Part shown: in pieces, positions 8,651 to 16,666 of the stretch | Numbering within the stretch: the first letter of the stretch is position 1 | Layout of the letters: each line of letters starts with the position of its first letter | NCBI RefSeq assembly: GCF_039414295.1 | Contig: NZ_JBCITM010000007.1 | Span: forward strand, 1-64,000 | DNA from: Anoxynatronum sibiricum | GTDB taxonomy: Bacteria > Bacillota > Clostridia > Peptostreptococcales > Tindalliaceae | DNA: 64,000 nucleotides | Direction: 5' to 3' | Translations under genes and position numbers: made by a program | The notes under the pieces: model-generated | Told to the model about the DNA's origin: nothing | The model's database searches: none | The model's input: the letters and a program-made list of their open reading frames with translations, nothing else

Positions 8651-9915
8651 CAGCGTCCCCCCACTTCCTCCTGCCAGATTTCTTTGATCCAGTCAATGGT
8701 TTGGGCATGCATTTCAGGCACCCGGGAAGCGGCCAGCATTTCCAGGGAAGGCATCCCCGGCTGGTATTCAATGGCGGCCAGTTCCTGCTGCAGTTCAGCT
8801 GTCAGTCGGGAGGGATCAATGGCGGGCATATCCCCCCATACCTCCGGGTTGTACTTGTGCAGCTGGGCTTCCGGACTTTGGAGAAAATCGATGACCAGCA
8901 GGGCGCCCGCCTTTTCAGGGGCGTTGAATGGCACCGCCAGGTAATGGGAGTTGCCAATGCTGCCACTGTCAAAAATCAGGGTTTCCACGGTTTCCGGAAA
9001 GACCCCTTCCCGGATGAGCCCCAGCACCTTGCCCACTTCAAAGCCCATGGAAAAGGCGGTCTCCCCGTTTCGGAAAAAATCATCCAGCTGGGCCTGGGAG
9101 GCGGGATAGGCCTTCCCCTGGCGCCAGAGATGGGGTTGCAGCTCCCGGAAATAGTCCATGACCGGCTGAGAAATCTCATGAATTTCTTCCCGGCTCATTT
9201 CCCGGGTGAGTTCCTCCTCTGTCAGGTCAGTGAGCTCATAATAGGCGGACCGGATGAAGGCGGCCCCGGCAAAATCATCCACCGGGTTGGGGTAGGTAAA
9301 TCTTCCCGGGTTCTCCCTGGCCCAGTCCAGAAGCTCTCCATAACCGCGGGGCGGCTCTGGAATGCGGGCGCTGTCGTAGGCCATGATCAGTTGGGCACGG
9401 CCCCAGAGGGCTTCAAACCCGCCGATGGGCACCCCGGTGTCAAAATGAAGGTCCGAGGATTCCGGGTTCATGTAAGCCTGCTGGTTGGGCAGCAGGTGGG
9501 TAAAAGGCCCCCAGAGGAGGTCGGCTTCCCGGGCTGTCCGAAAGTTTTCTCCGTTGATCCAGACCAGGTCTGCGGTTCCCCTGTTGAGGCCGCTGCGTTT
9601 CTCGTTGATGAACTTGGCCATGAATTCCGGTGCGTTCATGGGCACCCGGCGGAGGATGATTTGGTGTTGTTCCAGAAGCGCCGGTGCCACCCATTCGTCC
9701 ATGTACCGGTTCACCTGGTCATTGCCGCCCCACATGACGATGGTGACGGTGGTGCCTTCTCCGGATGCCATCACTTCTTCCCAGTTGTCCGGCTGAAATA
9801 CTTCCGGCGAGGCCTCCGGAACAGGGGACGCGCAGCCGGCAAGAAAGAACACAAACAGGAGCAGCCATAGAACCAGCTTGTTTCTTTTAAGGTGATGCCG
9901 ATTAGATCCTTTCAT
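8650..9915 (-). CDS. ABC transporter substrate-binding lipoprotein (YnjB-like)
   Basis: A lipoprotein signal peptide ends in the lipobox FFLAGC (Cys28), so the protein is anchored outside the cell membrane. The body is a 420-residue extracellular solute-binding protein of the family-1/YnjB type: TIVMWGGNDQVNRYMDEWV at the start, then DLVWINGENF and a long C-terminal lobe. E. coli YnjB has the same position ahead of YnjC and YnjD. A 96-nt gap separates it from the upstream phosphatidyltransferase gene. The ligand is unknown; homology to thiamine or iron binders is too remote to name one. Confidence 0.87.
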   Translation of the reverse strand: MKGSNRHHLKRNKLVLWLLLFVFFLAGCASPVPEASPEVFQPDNWEEVMASGEGTTVTIVMWGGNDQVNRYMDEWVAPALLEQHQIILRRVPMNAPEFMAKFINEKRSGLNRGTADLVWINGENFRTAREADLLWGPFTHLLPNQQAYMNPESSDLHFDTGVPIGGFEALWGRAQLIMAYDSARIPEPPRGYGELLDWARENPGRFTYPNPVDDFAGAAFIRSAYYELTDLTEEELTREMSREEIHEISQPVMDYFRELQPHLWRQGKAYPASQAQLDDFFRNGETAFSMGFEVGKVLGLIREGVFPETVETLIFDSGSIGNSHYLAVPFNAPEKAGALLVIDFLQSPEAQLHKYNPEVWGDMPAIDPSRLTAELQQELAAIEYQPGMPSLEMLAASRVPEMHAQTIDWIKEIWQEEVGGR

Positions 9916-10011
9916 CGAATCACTTACCCCCCCAGTTCTTGCAGTACTTTTTCTTACGGCTTCTAATTAATCTTCTTTTGGTCTTTCCATCAATTTACCA
10001 TCAGTCTTTCA

Positions 10012-10620
10012 TCAAGCTTTATCAAATTTTGAAGAGTTCTCCTCATGCCGGATCAGACGGTAAAACCGCCGGATGCCTGTGGCAAACATCAGGGCGTTGA
10101 AGGCCATTAAGAGGCCGAACCGGCCGGCCGGCCAGAGGATCATGGCGGTGAACAGAAGAAATGTCTCCGTCCGTTCTAAAATCCCCGGGTCATAGTGCAT
10201 GCTTTTCTCGCCCTTGTTGGGAAACAGGGCTCCAGCGGCCAGAAAGGTGGAAAAATTAAAAATAACTCCTACAAAAAACAACAGGTGAGCCAGGGCATGC
10301 TCCGGTGCAATGGCATAAAAGCCCAGGATCACTGCCGCTTCCACCATCCGGTCCAAGATCAGGTCCATGAGAGCCCCGGTGGCGGAAACCCTGCCGCTGA
10401 GACGTGCCACAGTGCCGTCCAGCACATCCATGATGCCGGAAAGCCACAGCAGCCCCAAGGCCATCACCATCCACTGCCGGCTGACGAAGAACCCGGCAGC
10501 CAGGCCGGCGATGAATGCGGCAAGGGTAATCTGGACAGGGGTGAAGCCTGCCTGGTGCAGGTTTTTTCCCGTCCGGTCGAAAAGAGGTTGTACCCGGTGA
10601 CGCAGTCTGGTATCAATCAT
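10012..10620 (-). CDS. CDP-alcohol phosphatidyltransferase family protein (YnjF-like)
   Basis: Integral membrane enzyme of about 200 residues that joins a CDP-linked group to an alcohol. The family signature DG-x2-AR-x8-G-x3-D-x3-D is intact: DGTVAR, then G-ALM-D-LIL-D, about residues 60-85. Several membrane spans follow. The start is the ATG at 10620, preceded by AGGAAGGA; it overlaps the end of the TVP38 gene by 8 nt. E. coli YnjF, next to ynjBCDE, is the same family. The alcohol substrate is unknown and the common phospholipid synthases are usually encoded elsewhere. Confidence 0.85.
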   Translation of the reverse strand: MIDTRLRHRVQPLFDRTGKNLHQAGFTPVQITLAAFIAGLAAGFFVSRQWMVMALGLLWLSGIMDVLDGTVARLSGRVSATGALMDLILDRMVEAAVILGFYAIAPEHALAHLLFFVGVIFNFSTFLAAGALFPNKGEKSMHYDPGILERTETFLLFTAMILWPAGRFGLLMAFNALMFATGIRRFYRLIRHEENSSKFDKA

Positions 10621-11302
10621 CGGCAAGTCCTTCCTGTCTTTTACGGATCTGGCCTGGGATCAATGACACAAAAACAAAGAACACCGCTCCGATTCCCAGG
10701 TAAAACAGGACCCGTCCAGGATCCCCTTCCCCGGCGACCACGGATCCGGCCATGAAATTGTAGGCGGCAATACCGGGAATCATGCACACCCAGGACACCA
10801 CTACATAGGTACCCAGGGAAATGCGGGTTAATCCGTAGGCAAAATTCTGCAGATTAAAGGGGAACAGGGGCACCATTCGTGTCACCATGAGCATCCGCCA
10901 CCCCTGTTTTTCCACACCTCTGTCGATTCGCTGGAAGGTTTCGTTTTCATCCAGCCAGTTTTCCACCATCTTCCGGGCGGCGTAGCGGGCAGTGAGAAAG
11001 GCAGCGGCCGCACCCAGGGTGGAACCAATTGAAGTATAGACCGTTCCCCAGATAGGCCCGAAAGCAAGGGCACCCATGAGGGTCACGGCAAAACCGGGCA
11101 GCATCAGCAGGCAGGCGGCAATGTATATGAGGATGTAGACCACCGGCCCTGCCACACCGAAACCGGCAACCCAGTCCCGGAGGAGGGTGGCATTTTCCAG
11201 TCGGATGAATTGACTAATCCCGGACATTCGGACGATAACTATCATAATGATCAGCACGCCTGCAATGATCAGCAGCCTGCGCTGGTTTTCCTGTTTTTTC
11301 AT
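10613..11302 (-). CDS. TVP38/TMEM64 (DedA-superfamily) membrane protein, YdjX/YdjZ-like
   Basis: A 229-residue membrane protein with about five to six spans. The core has the SNARE-associated/VTT motif: a GF-x-LMGALAFGPIWG segment, a GSTLGAAAAFLTAR re-entrant region and the RMVPLFPFNLQNFAYG loop. RBS GGGAGG lies before ATG. E. coli YdjX and YdjZ, encoded beside ynjABCDE, belong to this family. DedA-type proteins are linked to lipid scrambling and, in one bacterium as I recall, to selenite uptake. Either role here is inference. Confidence 0.85.
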   Translation of the reverse strand: MKKQENQRRLLIIAGVLIIMIVIVRMSGISQFIRLENATLLRDWVAGFGVAGPVVYILIYIAACLLMLPGFAVTLMGALAFGPIWGTVYTSIGSTLGAAAAFLTARYAARKMVENWLDENETFQRIDRGVEKQGWRMLMVTRMVPLFPFNLQNFAYGLTRISLGTYVVVSWVCMIPGIAAYNFMAGSVVAGEGDPGRVLFYLGIGAVFFVFVSLIPGQIRKRQEGLADD

Positions 11303-11335
11303 CGTTGGTGCCTCCCTTGGATGGATTAACTATAT

Positions 11336-11926
11336 TCAGCTCTCCAGCAGCTGGTGCATCATTCCAGCAAACACATCCAGCGGGCGTCTGTTGCGGCTGG
11401 ATTTCATCCGCAGCATGGCTCCCTGAAAGCTGTTGACCAGGAACTCAGCCATTTGACGGCTGTCCGTGGCCAATGTGGATTCCTCTGACAGGCAATGGGC
11501 AATGTCCCCTGCAACAGCATCAAGTATTTCATCTGCTGTGGCTGCAATACGGTCGTTCAGGTCTCCCATCTCCTCTGAAAAGTTACCCACCAGGCATCCC
11601 ATTTGGTAGTGAAAACCTTCCATCATTTGAATGTTGCCCAAAAAAAAGGCTTTGACCCGCTCTTGTGGGGGCATGGAAGGGTCTTTCAGCACCACTAGCA
11701 AGTGGTCCTTCAAGTGCTGGTGGTAGAAATGCAGGGCCTGAACCGCGTACTCCTCTTTACTTTCGAAGTAGTTATAAAAGGAGCCCTTGGGGATCCCCGC
11801 TGCATCTGCCAGCTCCTGGATGCCGGTACCGTGATAGCCCTGCCGGTAGATAATGTAAATGGTTTTTTCGATGATTTCGTTGCGTTTAAGCTGCTTTTTA
11901 TCCAAAGTCAGCTGTGGGCTGGTCAT
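11336..11926 (-). CDS. TetR/AcrR family transcriptional repressor
   Basis: An N-terminal helix-turn-helix (GYHGTGIQELADAAGIPKGSFYNYFESKEEY, residues about 30-60) is followed by an all-helical ligand-binding domain; 196 residues. Start at 11926, after AGGAGGG; the longer frame has no ribosome site. It lies inside the operon, 20 nt after the DUF3179 gene, so it probably controls its own operon. The palindromes with a GACCAGTC core at 13948 and 17488 are the best operator candidates and resemble sites known for LmrA/YxaF-type TetR proteins. The inducer is unknown. Confidence 0.9.
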   Translation of the reverse strand: MTSPQLTLDKKQLKRNEIIEKTIYIIYRQGYHGTGIQELADAAGIPKGSFYNYFESKEEYAVQALHFYHQHLKDHLLVVLKDPSMPPQERVKAFFLGNIQMMEGFHYQMGCLVGNFSEEMGDLNDRIAATADEILDAVAGDIAHCLSEESTLATDSRQMAEFLVNSFQGAMLRMKSSRNRRPLDVFAGMMHQLLES

Positions 11927-11945
11927 ACAATCCCTCCTGGCTATC

Positions 11946-13097
11946 TTATTCATACACATCTGTTTGCGGATGAAACGCAAACCATCCGAACCACATGACG
12001 TCATAGACATTGATCATGTCCAGTTGAGTACCCTCCAGGGGACCTTCCACAGCCGCTCCCCGTTCATTCCAAACTGATTGTGTCTGTTCATCAATGATAC
12101 GGCCATTTTCAATCCTGAAGTTCAGTACCTGTTCTTCAATACCGCGATGGAATACCCGGCCTGTTTCCAGGGCCTCATCATAGAAGGCAGCCAGCGGCTC
12201 TTCTTCCACACTGAATTCCATTAATCCTTTAGATTTCAGGGATTCTTTCAGCACTGCAAAGGGGGTTTCGCTGATCCGGTTGGCCAGCACCACTTCCTTG
12301 GGGTTGAAACGGTCGTCCTGGTTCATGACCGGAAACATGAGCCGGTCGTTGTTGTAATAATCATCGCCACTCAGATAGGAGCCGTAGGGGTCCCGTTGAT
12401 AATCCCGGATAAACCCGGTGTTTGTGGACAATACCCTTCCTTCCCCGTAGTATGCCTTCGCCAGGTGCCAGCGGGTCCAGATCACAGGAAATTCTTCCAG
12501 CCTTTCTCCCTTTGATTGTCCACTGACAGCCACACCCAGGATCTGGGGAATGTAGCTGGTGGTCGCCCGGTCGTACATCACCAGGTTGCTGTTCAGCAAC
12601 TTGCCCGATGTGCCGTAGGTTGTCTCTCCCGCGGTCAACACCCCCCGGTATCCGATGGTGGATCCGGTCAGGGGGCAGTAGGTAATGCTTCGTTTTTCAC
12701 CTTCGAAGGTTTCATTGACAATTTCATGCCAGACCAGAATACTCTGCGGGTACACATATACTCCTTCACTGCTTTCCACCACAAAGACCACGGCGAGATC
12801 TGACAGAAAACGATCCGCCTCTTCCATTGTCACATATTCGGGTGTTTCCAGGGGCGGAATGCCATCCATGGGAGGACCGCCGGCCTGGATGTTGGCAAAG
12901 AAATCATCCAGGGGTATGCCATCCTCAACTGCTGTGTCTCTCTGTGATGTTGACAGGCCACCTTCTTCAGTTTCAGCTCCACCTGACATTTCGTCAGATG
13001 CCGGGCTGCCGCACCCCGCCATACTGGTGATAGTAACCAACAGAATCATCAGACCCGATAATATCATCCCAAAATTTTTGCTGTTCCTGTTTCTCAT
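11946..13097 (-). CDS. DUF3179 domain lipoprotein
   Basis: A lipoprotein signal with lipobox SMAGC (Cys29 from this start) leads into a DUF3179 domain: FVVESSEGVYVYPQSILVWHEIVNE, YCPLTGSTIGY, NSNLVMYDR and WTRWHLAKAYYGEGRVLS are the conserved blocks. The function of the family is unknown. I prefer the ATG at 13097, with AGGAG seven bases upstream. An ATG at 13127 that overlaps the selenoprotein stop (ATGA) is an alternative and would add ten residues. Second gene of the selenoprotein operon, on the outer face of the membrane like the importer's binding protein and the YnjE-like rhodanese. Confidence 0.85.
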   Translation of the reverse strand: MRNRNSKNFGMILSGLMILLVTITSMAGCGSPASDEMSGGAETEEGGLSTSQRDTAVEDGIPLDDFFANIQAGGPPMDGIPPLETPEYVTMEEADRFLSDLAVVFVVESSEGVYVYPQSILVWHEIVNETFEGEKRSITYCPLTGSTIGYRGVLTAGETTYGTSGKLLNSNLVMYDRATTSYIPQILGVAVSGQSKGERLEEFPVIWTRWHLAKAYYGEGRVLSTNTGFIRDYQRDPYGSYLSGDDYYNNDRLMFPVMNQDDRFNPKEVVLANRISETPFAVLKESLKSKGLMEFSVEEEPLAAFYDEALETGRVFHRGIEEQVLNFRIENGRIIDEQTQSVWNERGAAVEGPLEGTQLDMINVYDVMWFGWFAFHPQTDVYE

Positions 13098-13123
13098 AAG
13101 AACGCTCCTGTCTCCTGGCTTCT

Positions 13124-13870
13124 TCATTCATTTCCTTCCTTTGCAGGATCATACACCAGCAAACTCTCCGTTTCTCCTGTCAGGGCCACCTCAATGGCTT
13201 TTTTTAGAATGGCTGTTTGGGTATCCCGGTCACCGGCATGGCCAAATATGGTCCCCAGGGAATAGTTCACCTGGATGATCCTGGGCGGCCGCACAATTTT
13301 ACCGATGTTGGGCAGGTTCATGAGGGAAACAGTTCGGATCCCTTTCTCTTCCATTTCCCGCTGGATCAGTCCCACGGACTGATGGCAGGTGTATCAGCCA
13401 GGTGTCAGGACTGCAATGTCCACCCCATCATCAAGCAGTATTTTTGCTGCTTCCGGTGCTGTTTCTTTCACCAGGGGGCCCACGTCCGGGATGTAGCCCA
13501 TGAAGCTGATGTGATTGGCTGCCGCCGAATCCACATAACCCTCTGCCACGAGTTCTTCCAGTCGGTCCATGGGCAGGAGGCAGTTCACATCTGCCCGCAC
13601 GTCGGTTTCATCATAATGGCCGTGTGTGATGGTGAGTTCACTTTTGGGGGTGTTTCTTGGAATCAGCCGGAAGCTGTGATCGCCATTCTTTGGTGTGAAG
13701 AGTTCTTGGTTTTTCAAGTGAACCCCGCCGGTGGTGACCAGGGCTACCCGGCATTTTTCACTTGGTTTGGTTACAGGCGCAATGACCGGGGCTGTCATGG
13801 GCCGGCCAATCTGAATTTCAAACAGTTTTGCCCGAATCCGTTCTTTATAGGTTAAACCGTCTTTTGCCAT
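13124..13870 (-). CDS. PrdB/GrdB-family selenoprotein (UGA read as Sec159)
   Basis: Read through one in-frame TGA (13394-13396), this gives a 248-residue protein, the size of the D-proline reductase subunit PrdB. The redox motif is U-Y-T-C (Sec159, Cys162) in the context VLTPG-U-YTCHQSVGLIQRE. The family (selenoprotein B of glycine, betaine, sarcosine and D-proline reductases) makes reductive cleavage through the selenol. A SECIS-like hairpin begins 10 nt after the TGA, and the reading frame and homology continue beyond it. No PrdA, GrdA or GrdE partner is nearby, so this is an orphan member whose substrate is unknown. It is the first gene of a TetR-type operon that also encodes a DUF3179 lipoprotein and an ABC importer. 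Confidence 0.88.
13365..13383 (-). promoter_or_regulatory. SECIS-like hairpin in the PrdB-like gene
   Basis: On the coding strand ATCAGTCC-GTG-GGACTGAT forms a perfect 8-bp stem with a GUG loop, starting 10 nt after the UGA. Bacterial SECIS elements sit directly after the UGA and present G and U in the apical loop for SelB, so position and loop both fit. Confidence 0.75.
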
Positions 13871-13947
13871 GTTTATTTCTCCCTTCAGTTACTGTTCAGG
13901 CTCCTGCTTGTCTCTGAAAAACATGAGCAGCTCGCATCGCATCCTGT

Positions 13948-13991
13948 ATATATGACCAGTCGTCTTATATTGATATATTATACCCGGTCAA
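13948..13991 (-). promoter_or_regulatory. Promoter and TetR-type operator of the selenoprotein operon
   Basis: On the minus strand a -35 TTGACC (13991-13986) and a -10 TATAAG (13969-13964) are 16 nt apart. The -10 runs straight into AGACGACTGGTCAT, part of an imperfect palindrome at 13948-13970. The same 14 bases recur upstream of the truncated copy (17491-17504). A repressor bound here would cover the -10 and start site. The TetR protein encoded in the operon is the natural candidate. Confidence 0.6.
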
Positions 13992-14029
13992 TTTCCTTAA
14001 TAACAACAACTTTCAATTTTATTTGAAAT

Positions 14030-14983
14030 TTATTCTCTTTTGTGGCTGCTAGTGTTCCGGAAAGCCGCAGTTGACACCGGGCAGTGATGGGTTGCTCCTT
14101 GGATTTTTACCATGCCTGAAAATGAAGGCAGGCACTGCTGCTGCTTGCCTGTAATAAGTGCTGCTTCTGTCATAAACAAACGACGATTCTTCCATTTGGT
14201 AAGTAATGAGGCCGGCGAAAGAGAGACTGGGAAAGTGTTGCCAGTTTCTTTGGGAAAGATGAGGTCCAGCAAATGATACGAAGACTGTCCCCCTCTGTGG
14301 ACGGCTTCCTGACAGCCTGCACAGTAAGTCATGACGGGATGCTTGTGAAAGCGGGAAGCTCGTTTGCGCAGAAAAGACACCGGTTCATTGACGGAAGAAC
14401 CCATGAGTTCTCCCTGTCCACAGCAGAGGGTACGGCCATCTGATTCATTCACTTTCACAGGATTCACACCTAAGCGTGTCATCAGGTGTCTGGCTGACTG
14501 CTGCACCTCCGGGTATTGACGGGTAGCACAGGAGTCCTGCACATGACAAGTGACAGGGGCATTGCTGAATGACATCGTGTTTTCCGGGAGACCTTGTTCG
14601 GCCAAGCAGGTCCAAAGAGACATGACGTTAAGTTGAAGATTCCCCTGACGAAGAACCTGCAAACAGTTTTGGCAAGCAGTGATTATTTCGACTGCACCGG
14701 ATTGGGCAATTTTATTTTCCAGGTGACGAAAGCGCTTTTGAAAAAGCAAGGGCTGTTTTAGATATCTAGTTGGCTTCCCGCAACACGTGAGAAGCAATCC
14801 CACAGGTTCGTCATAGATTGCTTGAATGTGTTGATAGACTAGAAGAGCTTGCTGAGGCCGACTGGCGGACAGGCTGCACCCTGGCATAAACAGTTTTCGT
14901 ACAGAGTCGGAAGGGGAGAGCACTTTAGAAAACCAGGGAGAAAAACTGAGTGCTTGATGAAGTTTGATGCCAAGATGACTCAC
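14030..14983 (-). CDS. HdrB-like (Fe-S)-binding protein with two CCG domains
   Basis: Two cysteine-rich CCG domains of the heterodisulfide reductase B / GlpC / LutA type. The first has Cys36, then Cys67-Cys68 (LLTCCGK), then C104-x2-C107, the canonical C-x30-CC-x35-CxxC spacing; the second has CHVQDSC, TLCCGQG and YCAGC. Such domains bind noncubane iron-sulfur clusters and act in disulfide or electron-transfer chemistry. The GTG at 14983 is nine bases after AAGGAG. No HdrA, HdrC or flavoprotein partner is adjacent. It lies upstream of the selenoprotein operon in the same direction and may provide electrons to it (inference). Confidence 0.82.
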   Translation of the reverse strand: MSHLGIKLHQALSFSPWFSKVLSPSDSVRKLFMPGCSLSASRPQQALLVYQHIQAIYDEPVGLLLTCCGKPTRYLKQPLLFQKRFRHLENKIAQSGAVEIITACQNCLQVLRQGNLQLNVMSLWTCLAEQGLPENTMSFSNAPVTCHVQDSCATRQYPEVQQSARHLMTRLGVNPVKVNESDGRTLCCGQGELMGSSVNEPVSFLRKRASRFHKHPVMTYCAGCQEAVHRGGQSSYHLLDLIFPKETGNTFPVSLSPASLLTKWKNRRLFMTEAALITGKQQQCLPSFSGMVKIQGATHHCPVSTAAFRNTSSHKRE

Positions 14984-15253
14984 AGAGATCACTCCTTTTC
15001 ATTGCTGGTAAACAGGGCCACTCCAAGGGTGTACCCTGACAATTATACCTTATTGAAAGGGGGTGAAAACCAGTTGTATGCATAAAATTCCTAAATTAAA
15101 AACAGGAAAATCATTAAAATATTCGATATGACTTCTGGGTAACCATGTGCTATGATTGTACTGCTCAAAACCTGAAGACTGAAATGATAGATAAACATTT
15201 ATTTGTGTGACAGGTGGTTTTGCGGCAATCAAACTGTAAAGGATGAATGCTAA

Positions 15254-16654
15254 ATGAATAGCAAAATAAAGATTTTGCTAGCCTTGATGCTGGCCTCGGT
15301 GCTGTTTTTCAGTGGATGTGGGGGTAACGATCCAGTTGAACCAGAACAGGAAACACAGCCGGAATCTGCTCCATCGGAAAATGTTGAGGCGGCAGAGGTG
15401 TCAAGCCTAACCACAGAAGAAGTGCAGGCCATTGTGGAAGCAGATGACTGGGTGCTTGTTGATACCCGTCTGAATGACGCGTACATAGGCTGGGCGCTGG
15501 AAGGTGTGTCACGGGGCGGCCACTTGCCCGGAGCTGTAGACTTTTCAGCTAACTGGTTGGTAACAGATCACCCAGAACTTGATGCGGCCTTGGAGAAAGC
15601 CCTGGATGAAAAGGGAATCACTCCTGATAAAAACATCCTTCTTTATGATGCCAATGGCACAGACGCCCAGGCAGTGAAGGGATACCTTGAAGGGAAAGGG
15701 TATGAAAACCTGTTTCTCTATGATGTGAAGGAATGGGCAGATGACCAGGGCCTTCCCATGGAAAGATATGCCAACTATCATCTCGTAGTGCCGGCCTATG
15801 TGGTCAACGAAATCATTGAAGGCAGAAAACCGGAAACCTTTGAAAATGCCGGCGAGATTAAGATCGTTGAAGCAAGCTGGGGCGAAGAGGAAACCTCTTA
15901 TGCCAATGGCCACGTGCCCGGCAGTTTTCACATTAACACAGACCTGGTGGAGCCGCCGCCAGACTGGATGTTGGCAGATGCCGAAACCTTAACTGATTTT
16001 GCCCTGGAATATGGTTTTACTGTTGACGATACAGTGATTGTTACCAGTGAGTATCAGATGGCCGCCTACCGGGTAGCCGTCGTGCTTCGCTACATGGGTG
16101 TACAGGATGTGCGGGTGCTAAATGGCGGCCTGGGAGCCTGGATTGCTGCGGGCTACGAAGTGGAGACAGATCGGCATGATCCGGTGCCGGTGACCGATTT
16201 TGGGGCTGTGATTCCTGCCAACCCCGAACTGATCGTCACCATTGATGAACTGAAAAATGCCCTTGCCACTGATGACCAGTTTGTTTTAGTCGATAACCGC
16301 ACCTGGGAAGAACACATTGGTGAAACATCAGGCTACAGCTACCATGACAAAGCTGGCCGTATTCCCGGAGCTGTCTTTGGACACGCTGGCTATGACGATG
16401 CCAATTCACTGCAGCATTTTCAAAATGTTGACATGACCATGCGTAATGGGGATGAAATCAAGGCGCTTTGGACAGGAGAAGGCATCAATTTGAACAAACA
16501 TCTTTCCTTTATGTGCGGCAGTGGATGGCGGGCAGCAGAAGTGCTGTACTATGCACAGGTGATGGGGCTGGAAAACACCTCGCTGTACAGCGACGGGTGG
16601 ATTGGCTGGAGCAATGATCCTTCCAACCCCGTGGAAACTGGCATTCCCCAATAA
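15254..16654 (+). CDS. Triple-rhodanese sulfurtransferase lipoprotein (YnjE-like)
   Basis: A lipobox FFSGC (Cys22) is followed by three rhodanese domains. In the first the active-site loop is LYDANG and in the second VTSEYQMAAYR, both lacking Cys. Only the third has the catalytic loop with Cys421 (MCGSGWRAAE). E. coli YnjE has exactly this design, with one active Cys in domain three, and sits next to ynjBCD. It transfers sulfane sulfur; for selenium this is only a possibility. An acidic linker separates lipobox and domain one. It is on the plus strand, divergent from the HdrB-like gene, and would sit outside the membrane like the importer's binding protein. Confidence 0.92.
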   Translation: MNSKIKILLALMLASVLFFSGCGGNDPVEPEQETQPESAPSENVEAAEVSSLTTEEVQAIVEADDWVLVDTRLNDAYIGWALEGVSRGGHLPGAVDFSANWLVTDHPELDAALEKALDEKGITPDKNILLYDANGTDAQAVKGYLEGKGYENLFLYDVKEWADDQGLPMERYANYHLVVPAYVVNEIIEGRKPETFENAGEIKIVEASWGEEETSYANGHVPGSFHINTDLVEPPPDWMLADAETLTDFALEYGFTVDDTVIVTSEYQMAAYRVAVVLRYMGVQDVRVLNGGLGAWIAAGYEVETDRHDPVPVTDFGAVIPANPELIVTIDELKNALATDDQFVLVDNRTWEEHIGETSGYSYHDKAGRIPGAVFGHAGYDDANSLQHFQNVDMTMRNGDEIKALWTGEGINLNKHLSFMCGSGWRAAEVLYYAQVMGLENTSLYSDGWIGWSNDPSNPVETGIPQ

Positions 16655-16666
16655 GGTGTGAGCAGC

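Noticed and set aside
8701..9870. 389-codon open frame on the plus strand
   Set aside because: It is antisense to the binding-protein gene, which has a lipobox, ribosome site and family motifs. The antisense product has no recognisable features.
5936..9915. Thiamine, spermidine or iron importer
   Set aside because: The ATPase and permease are similar to all of these, but no riboswitch, biosynthetic gene or metal-type binding motif points to one of them. The YnjBCD match is better and leaves the substrate open.
13124..13870. Two separate genes, or a nonsense-mutated pseudogene
   Set aside because: Family homology runs through the TGA, which stands at the redox position with Cys three residues later, and a perfect hairpin follows. 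Sec decoding explains all of this.
13124..14983. Complete glycine, betaine or D-proline reductase locus
   Set aside because: Only a PrdB/GrdB-like subunit is present; GrdA, GrdC, GrdD, GrdE, PrdA and proline racemase are all missing.
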